A stretch of DNA of 22,903 nt from positions 1 to 22,903 of the forward strand of contig JBJXFK010000147.1 in assembly GCA_046155505.1 (NCBI GenBank), in the 5' to 3' direction. The stretch is from JBJXFK01 sp046155505 (GTDB lineage: Bacteria; Planctomycetota; Phycisphaerae; UBA1845; Fen-1342). Under the pieces are notes generated by a model. That model was not told where the DNA came from and did not search any database. It saw only the letters and a program-made list of their open reading frames with translations. How positions within the stretch are numbered: position 1 is the stretch's first letter; each line of letters opens with the position of its first letter. Both the position numbers and the translations under genes were made by a program. Shown in pieces: positions 14,209-21,157 of this stretch.

Positions 14209-15666
14209 GTGAGAACCGTTCTTTTCCCGCAAGACTTCGTCTGGGGTGCGGCGTCGTCCGCGCTGCAGATCGAGGGCGCAGCGTCGCCCGCCGAGCGCGG
14301 CGAATCGATCTGGGACACGTTTTGCCGCCGCGAAGGCTGCGTGCATAACGGCGACAACGTCACCATCGCGTGCGATCACATCGCGCGCATGCCGAGCGAC
14401 GTCGCCCTGCTGAAGCAAATCGGCCTGAAAGCCTATCGATTTTCAATCAACTGGCCGCGCGTCATGCCCGACGGCGTCGGCGCGATCAACACCGCCGGCC
14501 TCGATTTCTACGATCGCCTCGTCGACGAACTACTCGCCGCCGACATCGCGCCGTGGCTGACGCTCTATCACTGGGAACTGCCGCAGGCGCTTTTCAATCG
14601 CGGCGGCTGGCTGAATCGCAGCATCGTGAGTTGGTTCGCCGACTACACCGACGCTGTCGTGCGCAAGCTCGGTGATCGCGTGAAGCACTGGATGACGCTC
14701 AACGAGCCGCAAATCTTCCTGTGGCTCGGCATGAGCAAGGGCCTTCACGCGCCGGGGCTGAAGCTCTCGACACGCGAAGTGCTGCTCGCGACGCACCATG
14801 CACTAATGGCGCACGGCCGCGCGGTGCAGGTCGTTCGCGCACAAACCCCGGTCGGCACCCGCATCGGCTGGGCACCGGTCGGCAAAGTTGATTACCCGGC
14901 GACCGACACGGCGGCCGACGTGGCCGCGGCCCGGCGCATGACATTTGCGATCGACAAACCTGATTTGTGGAACAACACGTGGTACGCCGATCCGGTCTGC
15001 CTTGGCCACTATCCCGAGGACGGCTTGCGTGCGTTCGGCAGCGACGCTCCGCGTATCGCGCCCGGCGACATGGAACTGATCAAGCAGCCGCTCGATTTCT
15101 ACGGCCTCAACATCTATGCCGGCACGCCGACCCGCGCGACAGCCGATGGCGGCGCGTCGTTGCCCTGGCCCGTCGGCCACGCGCGTAACGCGCTCAATTG
15201 GCCGATCGCACCGCCGTCGCTGCGCTGGGGGCCGCGTTTCATTTGGGAGCGGTACAAGCTGCCGATTGTGATCACGGAAAACGGCATGCCGAACCTCGAC
15301 TGGGTCGATCTCGACGGTCGCGTGCGCGACCCGCAGCGGATCGACTACACGCGCCGCTACCTGTTCGAGCTGGCGGCGGCGATCGACGACGGAGTCCCGG
15401 TGCAGGGCTATTTCCACTGGAGCCTGATGGACAATTTTGAATGGGCCGAGGGGTACAAAGACCGCTTCGGCTTGGTCCATGTCGATTACGCGACGCAGAA
15501 GCGCACGCTGAAAGACTCGGCATACTGGTATCGCGGCGTGATTCGCTCGAATGGTCAGGCGCTCACGCTGAGTGCTGATGCTGCGATGCAACTCGCCGAG
15601 CCGACGGTCGTTGCCGACGTCGAGGAATTTTCGCCGCCGCCGGTCGGAGCAAGCATGCGCTCGTAG
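14209..15666 (+). CDS. GH1 beta-glucosidase
   Basis: A 485-aa enzyme with no signal peptide, so it probably acts in the cytoplasm on imported beta-gluco-oligosaccharides, releasing glucose. It starts at GTG 14209, with GGAG about 6 nt upstream, and opens with FPQDFVWGAASSALQIEGA, the usual GH1 N-terminus. The acid/base Glu is E166 in MTLNEPQIF and the nucleophile is E357 in IVITENGMPN. YHWELPQAL and GYFHWSLMDNFEWAEGYKDRFGL, where the sugar-binding Trp and Glu lie, are also present. GH1 enzymes typically measure about 440-470 residues. The additional C-terminal 25 or so residues (ending VGASMRS) are not part of the barrel. It lies 33 bp after the permease gene and is probably the last gene of the operon. 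Confidence 0.94.
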   Translation: MRTVLFPQDFVWGAASSALQIEGAASPAERGESIWDTFCRREGCVHNGDNVTIACDHIARMPSDVALLKQIGLKAYRFSINWPRVMPDGVGAINTAGLDFYDRLVDELLAADIAPWLTLYHWELPQALFNRGGWLNRSIVSWFADYTDAVVRKLGDRVKHWMTLNEPQIFLWLGMSKGLHAPGLKLSTREVLLATHHALMAHGRAVQVVRAQTPVGTRIGWAPVGKVDYPATDTAADVAAARRMTFAIDKPDLWNNTWYADPVCLGHYPEDGLRAFGSDAPRIAPGDMELIKQPLDFYGLNIYAGTPTRATADGGASLPWPVGHARNALNWPIAPPSLRWGPRFIWERYKLPIVITENGMPNLDWVDLDGRVRDPQRIDYTRRYLFELAAAIDDGVPVQGYFHWSLMDNFEWAEGYKDRFGLVHVDYATQKRTLKDSAYWYRGVIRSNGQALTLSADAAMQLAEPTVVADVEEFSPPPVGASMRS

Positions 15667-15676
15667 CGCTGGCGCA

Positions 15677-15692
15677 CCGCGGCCCCCCGCGG
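15677..15692 (-). repeat. CCGCGG-stem hairpin, inverted copy
   Basis: CCGCGG-CCCC-CCGCGG. It is the reverse-strand version of the element at 15779-15794, with one loop mismatch; the similarity extends into flanking GCAC and TTCTT. It directly follows the GH1 stop codon. Confidence 0.75.
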
Positions 15693-15739
15693 TTCTTCCT
15701 CGCGCGAGGCACGTCCGTCGCCCGATCTCGCATTGTGGA

Positions 15740-15757
15740 GCTGCCGCCCTCGGCTGC
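15740..15757 (-). repeat. AGGG-loop hairpin, GCAGCCG stem, inverted copy
   Basis: On the minus strand this is the element found at 10888-10905, with one base changed in the stem. Matching flanks (GAAAG and TCCACA) show that the repeat unit is about 28 bp, longer than the hairpin itself. Confidence 0.78.
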
Positions 15758-15778
15758 TTTCTTCGCTCGCGCCAAGAA

Positions 15779-15794
15779 CCGCGGAGGGCCGCGG
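15779..15794 (+). repeat. AGGG-loop hairpin, CCGCGG stem
   Basis: CCGCGG-AGGG-CCGCGG followed by TGCTCCA. It is identical in core and 3' flank to 16826-16841. With the inverted copy at 15677-15692 it encloses the hairpin at 15740-15757, giving a nested palindromic gap between GH1 and surE. Confidence 0.8.
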
Positions 15795-15845
15795 TGCTCC
15801 AGCGCGACAAACGATCAACCAGTGCCAACCCCACGCACCCGCCCG

Positions 15846-15851
15846 TACAAT
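15846..15851 (+). promoter_or_regulatory. Possible -10 box for surE
   Basis: TACAAT at 15846-15851 resembles a sigma-70-type -10 box. GTGCCA at 15822-15827, with an 18-bp spacer, is a weak -35 (4 of 6). Transcription would start at about the surE GTG codon, giving a leaderless or nearly leaderless mRNA. Confidence 0.35.
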
Positions 15852-15857
15852 GTCTCG

Positions 15858-16625
15858 GTGAATATCCTGATCACCAACGACGACGGAATCCTCGCGCCCG
15901 GGATTGAGGCGCTCTATCGCGCGGTGGCCGACCTCGGCGAGGTCGAGGTCGTCGCCCCCGAAACCGGCCAATCCGCCGTCGGCCACGCGATTTCGGTGCT
16001 CACACCAATGGCCGTTCGCCGCGTTCACGTGAACAACACGTTCCACGGCTGGAGCGTCGACGGTCGTCCGGCCGACTGCGTGAAACTGGCCATGATGGAG
16101 CTGCTGCCGTGGAAGCCCGACTTCGTGCTCAGCGGCATCAACGCCGGCGCGAACACCGGCATCAACGTCCTCTACAGCGGCACCGTCGCCGGCGCGGCGG
16201 AGGGTGCATTCTTCGGCGTGCCGGCGATCGCGTTCTCGCTGCTGCTCTCCGCCGAATTGGACTTCCACGGTGCCGGCAGGATCGCACGCCAGCTTTTCGA
16301 AGTGTTTCGCAACTCCTCGCCGACGCCCGGCATGTGCATGAACGTCAACATTCCGCCGCTCGACGGCGGCCCCCCGCTCGGCGTAAAGGTCATGCCGCAG
16401 GCGAACGTGCCGATGGACGATCACTATCACAAAATGCAGGACGAACAGGGGCGGGCAATCTACTGGCTCGACGGAAAACTACCCGACAAAGGCCGCTGCC
16501 CCGATAGCGATCTCGAAGCCGTCCGCGATGGCTATGTCGCCGTCACACCGCTGCGCTTCGATATGACGGATCACTCCGCGATGAGCCGCCTGGCCGCGTG
16601 GAACTGGCCGACGAAACTCGGGTAA
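15858..16625 (+). CDS. surE: 5'/3'-nucleotidase SurE
   Basis: A 255-aa metal-dependent phosphatase that removes phosphate from nucleoside monophosphates and is associated with stationary-phase survival in other bacteria. GTG 15858 was chosen because the protein then begins MNILITNDDG, the standard SurE N-terminus. An upstream in-frame start at 15735 would translate the intergenic palindromes. Metal ligands are D8 and D9 of NDDG, S39 in APETGQSAVGH and N95 in SGINAGANTG. The SGTVAGAAEGAFFGVPAIAFS segment is also characteristic. The C-terminal VRDGYVAVTPLRFDMT is the usual SurE ending. No Shine-Dalgarno sequence is visible before the start. It is separated from GH1 by a repeat-rich gap and is probably not part of the glycan operon. 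Confidence 0.96.
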   Translation: MNILITNDDGILAPGIEALYRAVADLGEVEVVAPETGQSAVGHAISVLTPMAVRRVHVNNTFHGWSVDGRPADCVKLAMMELLPWKPDFVLSGINAGANTGINVLYSGTVAGAAEGAFFGVPAIAFSLLLSAELDFHGAGRIARQLFEVFRNSSPTPGMCMNVNIPPLDGGPPLGVKVMPQANVPMDDHYHKMQDEQGRAIYWLDGKLPDKGRCPDSDLEAVRDGYVAVTPLRFDMTDHSAMSRLAAWNWPTKLG

Positions 16626-16723
16626 CGTACCGTCAGTGGGGCCAGCCGTAGCGCTCGGGCGTCCCGTGCCCGACGCCGGCGCGCGCAGCGAGCCCGAACG
16701 CGAATCGCCAGCGAGCGCGAAAC

Positions 16724-16753
16724 CGAGCCCCGACAGTAAGGAAGGGCTTCTCC
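16724..16753 (-). repeat. Dispersed repeat (CCTTCCTTACGG type), copy 2
   Basis: It is the reverse complement of 10851-10879 with three mismatches over 29 bp. It lies directly before a copy of the CCGAACCCCGAGCG repeat. Confidence 0.75.
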
Positions 16754-16757
16754 GCAC

Positions 16758-16793
16758 CCGAACCCCGAGCGAGCGAGAGCGAGCGGCGTGAGC
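16758..16793 (+). repeat. Dispersed repeat, copy 3 (CCGAACCCCGAGCG type)
   Basis: It begins with the same 14 bases as 7149-7162 and ends GAGCGGCGTGAGC, with a few extra bases in the GAGCGAGCGAGAGCGAG middle. It is a diverged member of the family at 7149-7180 and 7270-7299. Confidence 0.7.
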
Positions 16794-16825
16794 CTCGGCG
16801 CACGAGACCAAACTCGCCGAAAAAA

Positions 16826-16841
16826 CCGCGGAGGGCCGCGG
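16826..16841 (+). repeat. AGGG-loop hairpin, CCGCGG stem, second copy
   Basis: CCGCGG-AGGG-CCGCGG preceded by AAAA and followed by TGCTCCA, identical in core and 3' flank to 15779-15794. Confidence 0.8.
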
Positions 16842-16943
16842 TGCTCCATGCGTGACCGACGTACCAAACGAGCCGCCCCGCGCCGATCGCATTCGACCGT
16901 CACGGGGCGAACCGTTCCACTGACGTAATCACCAAACGCGGCG

Positions 16944-18326
16944 TTAGTCGCAACCGTTGCCGAACACACCCAGCAGCGTCGCCAGGTCGGTCAGATCCGT
17001 GCCGCTGTCACCATTGAGATTCCCGGCGCACGCACTGCCGTCGCAACCAAACGCACCGAGCAATATCGCCAGATCGCTCAGCCCGATCGTGCGATCGCCA
17101 TCAATATCGCCCAGGCACGGCGAAGGCGGAGTCAGCACGGCGAAGCGTTCGATCCCGTCATTATCCGAACCGCTGACCAGCATCTGACCGCTTTCGGTGA
17201 TCGACACGACGTTCTGAATTGGCCAGGCGAGGCCGAAGTCGATTTCGTCGATTCGTTGTTCCGGCTGACCCGGCGCGAAGAATTTCGGCACACTCTGCCA
17301 GCCCTCGCCGATGGCCATGCTGATGAACTGACCGTCGCCGTTGATGTCGCGGATGGTTCCGCTGACGGACTGCCCAATGTTTCGCAGATCGCTGAAGCCG
17401 GTCTCCGCGGTGTAGCTGAACAGCACCACCTGTCCGACTTCGTTGCTGTAATAACCGGTGAGATCGCCACGGCTGTTGGCCTGGAACACGCTGTGAATCA
17501 CGGTGCCGGTGCGCGGACGGAATTCGCGCATGCCTTGAGCCTGGGTCCAGATGAACCAACGATCGCCGTCACTGGCCGTATCAGCTGTGCCGAAGACCTG
17601 GTCCGCGTCATTAGCGAACTGGGCGGTGCTGTGTGTACCGCCGAGCGTACCGAGATTCGTGAGTTGGCCGTCGCGCCACGCGAACGCGCGTTGAGTGTTC
17701 ATCGGCACGTTGGCCATGCCGACCACCAGCCCGTTGTTATTCACGTCGTACGCCATGCTTTGATAACCGCCGAACGTACCCAGATCGACCATGCCGGTGG
17801 CCGTCGAATGGAAAAATGCCCGCCCCAAGTTCATCGGGCCTTGCACGCGCAGCGCATAACCCACCGTGTCGCCGCGATCGTTGATGTCAAACGCCGCACC
17901 GCCGGGCCCATCGAACTGCCCGATCTCGCTCATGCCTTCGGCCGGCGTGCAGCGATAGAGCGTCCCGGTCACCGTGCCGTCCGCGTGACGAAACTGACCA
18001 TATCCCGCCACCGCACCAGCGTCATTGAACGCCTGTCCCCAAGCCTGATCAAAATTGAGCGCATTCATCGGGCTCAGCGACTGCCCCGGCGTGCCGACAA
18101 ACGGCAGCATCGACATCGACCCCTCGGACTCAAATCCGGCGGTGCCGCCGATCAGACCGCTCTCGGTCAGGCGCGCAACGTACATCCCGGAAGCGGCGCC
18201 GCCCGGAATCTCCGTTACCCCATAGTGCGTTAGGTCAGCCGCGCCGACTGTCGCCGCGGTGGCGACCACAACTGCGGGGACCATTGCCTGAAAGCGATGC
18301 GCCGCTGAACGTGTGATGACGGACAT
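16944..18326 (-). CDS. Secreted HAF-repeat protein with dockerin
   Basis: A 460-aa protein on the minus strand. The start is the ATG at 18326-18324, because GGAG lies 6 nt upstream on that strand; the open frame extends further to 18425 without such support. The N-terminus (MSVITRSAAHRFQAMVPAVVVATAATVGAA) is an export signal. Residues about 85-250 hold HAF-type repeats, recognisable as GTFGGYQSMAYDVNNNGLVVG and LGTLGGTHSTAQFANDADQVFG, with weaker copies at AFNDAGAVAGYGQ and AAFDINDRGDTVGYA. HAF repeats are found in extracellular proteins and probably fold as beta-structure; their function is unknown. A dockerin of two repeats (about 404-460, CLGDIDGDRTIGLSDL and GNLNGDSGTDLTDL) ends the protein, with Cys next to last. 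It is transcribed away from pgi and towards surE, so it is its own unit. Confidence 0.9.
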   Translation of the reverse strand: MSVITRSAAHRFQAMVPAVVVATAATVGAADLTHYGVTEIPGGAASGMYVARLTESGLIGGTAGFESEGSMSMLPFVGTPGQSLSPMNALNFDQAWGQAFNDAGAVAGYGQFRHADGTVTGTLYRCTPAEGMSEIGQFDGPGGAAFDINDRGDTVGYALRVQGPMNLGRAFFHSTATGMVDLGTFGGYQSMAYDVNNNGLVVGMANVPMNTQRAFAWRDGQLTNLGTLGGTHSTAQFANDADQVFGTADTASDGDRWFIWTQAQGMREFRPRTGTVIHSVFQANSRGDLTGYYSNEVGQVVLFSYTAETGFSDLRNIGQSVSGTIRDINGDGQFISMAIGEGWQSVPKFFAPGQPEQRIDEIDFGLAWPIQNVVSITESGQMLVSGSDNDGIERFAVLTPPSPCLGDIDGDRTIGLSDLAILLGAFGCDGSACAGNLNGDSGTDLTDLATLLGVFGNGCD

Positions 18327-18356
18327 GTACATCTCCAATCGGTGAAGGGTGTTTTT

Positions 18357-18389
18357 GGCACTTCGGTGCGTGCTGCAAACCGAGGTGCC
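18357..18389 (-). promoter_or_regulatory. Inverted repeat in the leader of the HAF gene
   Basis: GGCACTTCGG at 18357-18366 and CCGAGGTGCC at 18380-18389 pair over 10 bp with one wobble position around a 13-nt loop. It lies 31 bp upstream of the minus-strand start codon, so it could be a leader hairpin or a protein-binding palindrome. On the minus strand it is followed by AAAAAC, which does not fit a terminator. Confidence 0.45.
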
Positions 18390-18556
18390 CTGCTCGCACT
18401 GAGTTATGTTGAATCCGCACAGCAACCTTGCGTTCCGTGACAGAAATCTCGGACCGGCGTTGACGACGCTGCGTCAGTTGACGAACAGCCGTCCGACTCA
18501 GTCGCCAACCATCCCCGGTTCGCATATTCTCGCCGCCTCAAACGCAGGAGTGATCA

Positions 18557-19972
18557 ATGCCCGGACCCATGATTTCGATCGACTACGCACACACACTCAC
18601 GAGCACCGTTGGCACTGTACACGGCCTGACGCTCGACGAACTCAAGCGCGGCGAAGCCGAAGTCGCCGCCCTCGTCAAACGCGTCGAAGCCGAACGCGCC
18701 GCCGGATCGGCCCACCGCTATCGCGACCTTCCCGGCGACAAAGCGATGCTGAAAGGCGTGCTCGCCGCCGCGAAAAAATACGCGCGAGGCTGCGAAAACC
18801 TCGTCGTCCTCGGCATCGGCGGCTCGGCCCTCGGCAACATTGCCATCCAGTCGGCACTCAACAAGCCCTTTTACAACTTGCTGCCGCCCGCAAAACGCAA
18901 AGGCCCGCGGCTGTTCGTCATGGACAACGTCGACCCCGTGCAATTTCAAGCCCTGCTCGACGTGATCGGCCCATCGCTCAAGAAAACAATCTTCAACGTC
19001 ATCAGCAAATCCGGCGAAACCGCCGAGACCGCCGCGCAGTTCCAGATCGTGCGCGATCTGCTGCGCAACAAACTCGGCAAGTCGTTCAATAAACAGATTC
19101 TGCTGACTACCGATCCTGAAACCGGGACACTCCGCGAGCAGGCGCTCGCCGACGGCTATGACATGCTGCCCGTCCCGCCCGGCGTCGGCGGACGATTCTC
19201 CGTACTCTCGGCGGTCGGCCTGCTCTCCGGCGCGATCTGCGGCGTGAACATCGCCAAGCTGCTCGACGGCGCGAAACAGATGAGCACGCGCTGCGGCGAC
19301 ACCAACGTGCGGAAGAACCCCGCCGCCATGCTGGCACTACTGCTGCACGCGTTCTACACGCGCGGCAAACGTATGCACGTCATGATGCCGTACAGTAATC
19401 AGCTGAAGGACTTCGCCGACTGGTACTGCCAGCTCTGGGCCGAAAGCCTCGGCAAGAACAAAGACCTCGCCGGCAAGCCAGCGATCGTCGGCCCGACGCC
19501 GATCCGTGCGCTGGGGGCTACCGATCAGCATTCGCAGGTGCAGCTATACCGCGAGGGACCGGCCGACAAAGTGTTTATCTTCCTCGAGGTCGAGAAGTTC
19601 GACTGCGACGTGAAAATCCCAAAGGCCGACAAAGGCACGCCCGAAGCATCGCGTTATCTGGGCGGTGCATCGCTCGGCAAGCTGCTCAGCGCCGAAAAAC
19701 GTGCGACCGAGTACGCGCTCGTCGCCAGCCAGCGCCCGTGCATCACGATCCGCTTCCCAAAGATCGCGCCCGAGACGATCGGCCAATTCATCATGCTCTG
19801 GGAAGCGGCCACCACGCTGGCCGGCGGCTTGCTGAACATCAACCCATATGACCAGCCAGCGGTGCAACTCGGCAAAGACTTCACCTACGGCCTAATGGGC
19901 AAGAAGGGTTATGAGGCCCAGGCAAAGGAATACGCGGCGTTCGCGAAGAAGTCCGGCAGTTTCGAAGTGTAG
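18557..19972 (+). CDS. pgi: Glucose-6-phosphate isomerase
   Basis: A 471-aa cytoplasmic enzyme that interconverts glucose 6-phosphate and fructose 6-phosphate in glycolysis and gluconeogenesis. ATG 18557 is preceded by AGGAG at 18546-18550. The phosphate-binding SKSGET lies at 150-155, the family signature GGRFSVLSAVG starts at 211, and the putative base is E296 in LWAESLGK. H325 lies in ATDQHSQVQL, and the C-terminal lysine region is NPYDQPAVQLGKDFTYGLM. The N-terminal VVLGIGGSALG glycine loop fits the shorter bacterial Pgi type (as in Bacillus) rather than the roughly 550-residue E. coli type. It stands alone, divergent from the HAF gene, and would handle glucose 6-phosphate from the glycan pathway if glucose is phosphorylated by a kinase encoded elsewhere. 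Confidence 0.96.
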   Translation: MPGPMISIDYAHTLTSTVGTVHGLTLDELKRGEAEVAALVKRVEAERAAGSAHRYRDLPGDKAMLKGVLAAAKKYARGCENLVVLGIGGSALGNIAIQSALNKPFYNLLPPAKRKGPRLFVMDNVDPVQFQALLDVIGPSLKKTIFNVISKSGETAETAAQFQIVRDLLRNKLGKSFNKQILLTTDPETGTLREQALADGYDMLPVPPGVGGRFSVLSAVGLLSGAICGVNIAKLLDGAKQMSTRCGDTNVRKNPAAMLALLLHAFYTRGKRMHVMMPYSNQLKDFADWYCQLWAESLGKNKDLAGKPAIVGPTPIRALGATDQHSQVQLYREGPADKVFIFLEVEKFDCDVKIPKADKGTPEASRYLGGASLGKLLSAEKRATEYALVASQRPCITIRFPKIAPETIGQFIMLWEAATTLAGGLLNINPYDQPAVQLGKDFTYGLMGKKGYEAQAKEYAAFAKKSGSFEV

Positions 19973-20110
19973 GGTGGCATCGCCCACTGTTTCCCGCGAG
20001 TGTCGAACCTCACGTGCTCCAAACAACGGTGGGCGATCCAAGACGCTCACGGTTCGACGCGCTACCCCAAATTCACGCCCGCCGACACTCGGTGGGCGAT
20101 GCGCACCCTA
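19971..20110. repeat. Inverted repeat (GGGTGGCATCGCCCAC type), three copies
   Basis: AGGGTGGCATCGCCCACTG at 19971-19989 is matched inverted by CGGTGGGCGATGCGCACCCT at 20089-20108. A shorter inverted copy, AACGGTGGGCGAT, begins at 20025. The first copy overlaps the pgi stop codon. Similar TAGGGTGGGCAT-GCCCACC elements are widespread dispersed repeats in bacterial genomes (recollection, not searched). Confidence 0.75.
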
Positions 20111-20323
20111 CGCGATGCGCCCGACGCTGAATTACCGGCAGCGCACCGCTCCCGCCCACCTCCCATAATCCCTCGCGCACTTTCCGCATCATCATTTCAC
20201 ATTCCACACTCGCCCCCGCCCCCCAACGTATTGGATGCTCCTCGTTGAAGAATAGGCTTGCCCGGCGCGCTGCCCATTCGGCGGCGCCATCGGGGGACCA
20301 GTGCCAGACGACAGAGGTAAGCC
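19973..20323. other. 351-bp gap after pgi
   Basis: The first 140 bp are taken up by the inverted repeat family at 19971-20110. The rest (20111-20323) includes a C-rich stretch near 20205-20225 and the ribosome-binding site region of the next gene. I see no gene, promoter or RNA that I can support. Confidence 0.55.
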
Positions 20324-20530
20324 ATGATTGCCAAAGTGGAACGCGAGAGCACAATCACACTGATCTGCCCGAATCTCTCTTGCGGGAAGATGATCGTCGC
20401 GTCTATCAGCGCGCGCGGAAAGTCGGTGCGTTGCGCTCACTGTAACACGCCATTCCGTGTGCCTGCCGCGCCGGTCGCCGTCCTCGACGACCCCGACGCA
20501 CCGCCTCGAAAGAAAAAAACCGGCCGCTGA
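20324..20530 (+). CDS. Zinc-ribbon-like miniprotein
   Basis: A 68-aa protein with four cysteines arranged as a zinc ribbon: C15 and C20 (CPNLSC) and C37 and C40 (CAHC), followed by NTPFRVP. Similar 'CP-x-C...V-R-C-x-x-C-x-x-x-F-x-V-P' miniprotein domains are common at the N-termini of planctomycete proteins, where they probably bind zinc. Here the ribbon stands alone with a basic, Pro-rich tail (PPRKKKTGR). The start ATG 20324 has AGAGG about 8 nt upstream. It lies 110 bp ahead of the next gene and may be in the same transcript. Function is unknown; a role in protein or nucleic-acid binding is only a guess. Confidence 0.75.
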   Translation: MIAKVERESTITLICPNLSCGKMIVASISARGKSVRCAHCNTPFRVPAAPVAVLDDPDAPPRKKKTGR

Positions 20531-20640
20531 CGACCACGCTGCGCCACTTACGACTTCTTGTGATCGATCCCGATTCGTCGCTGCCCACGCAGCGGCCGCG
20601 GCTTCGCACTGCGCCGCGCCGCTCGAAAGGAACTCGTCGT

Positions 20641-21039
20641 ATGACCGCGTCGCGCCGTCGTGGCGGCCTGCTCGGAATGTTCCCGATGGGAAGCTCGCAC
20701 GATCTGGCCGAGTCCGCCGCCATCGACTGCCAGATCACGCTGCACCTGCGGCAATTGCTCGAGCAGCGGCCGGCGCTCGTCGCCGAACTGGTCCAAAAGG
20801 ACGCCGGCGGAAACGCCACCGTCGCGCCCTGGCTGCTCGCCGCCGCACGCGAAGCCGTCAGCGGCGATCCGAAAAACGCGGCACTGCGAAAACGCGCCGC
20901 CTGCCTCTTCGCCTGGTACGGCGACGCCGGCGCGGCCGCACGCCTCACGCGCGAGGCCGACGCGATCGACCCCAGCGCACAGCCCGGCGACGCATGGGAA
21001 CGACTGATTTTGCGCAAGCCGCCGACCGGCAGCGCGTGA
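20641..21039 (+). CDS. Small helical TPR-like protein, function unknown
   Basis: A 132-aa Ala-rich, mostly helical protein. ATG 20641 was preferred because AAGGA lies 9 nt upstream. An in-frame GTG at 20560 would add 27 basic residues and lacks a ribosome-binding site. The segment APWLLAAAREAVSGDPKNAALRKRAACLFAWYGDAGAAARLTREADAIDP has the helix-turn-helix rhythm of one or two TPR units, with the A-x-x-IDP ending typical of a TPR. No signal peptide, membrane segment or catalytic motif is visible. It is followed 118 bp later by a large TPR protein, which suggests the two work together. Confidence 0.72.
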   Translation: MTASRRRGGLLGMFPMGSSHDLAESAAIDCQITLHLRQLLEQRPALVAELVQKDAGGNATVAPWLLAAAREAVSGDPKNAALRKRAACLFAWYGDAGAAARLTREADAIDPSAQPGDAWERLILRKPPTGSA

Positions 21040-21157
21040 GGGCCGAGAGCGATACGAAAATTTCGAGCCTCGACGCCGCGCGGCCGCACAACCAGCGGCC
21101 CCCGTCGAGCGATGCGACGGTCGTACGTCTGCGATTCTGTGAAGGGGGAGAGGGGAA

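Larger units (their letters stand above)
16626..16943. other. 318-bp convergent gap filled with dispersed repeats
   Basis: This gap lies between the 3' ends of surE and the minus-strand HAF gene. TCGGGC (16655-16660) and GCCCGA (16668-16673) form a 6-bp stem around 7 nt, a possible factor-independent stop that lacks a T-run. Further elements at 16724, 16758 and 16826 are listed separately. I see no gene. Confidence 0.6.

Noticed and set aside
13240..14418. Minus-strand open frame of 392 codons opposite the permease and GH1 genes
   Set aside because: The opposite strand encodes a convincing permease with EAA loop and the GH1 N-terminus; the antisense product is low-complexity and charged, with no domain.
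15735..15857. Upstream in-frame start for SurE adding 41 residues
   Set aside because: The added part is encoded by dispersed palindromic repeats and is absent from the normal SurE N-terminus.
17256..18233. Plus-strand open frame of 325 codons opposite the HAF gene
   Set aside because: The minus strand has signal peptide, HAF repeats and dockerin with a good ribosome-binding site; the plus frame is His/Arg-rich shadow sequence.
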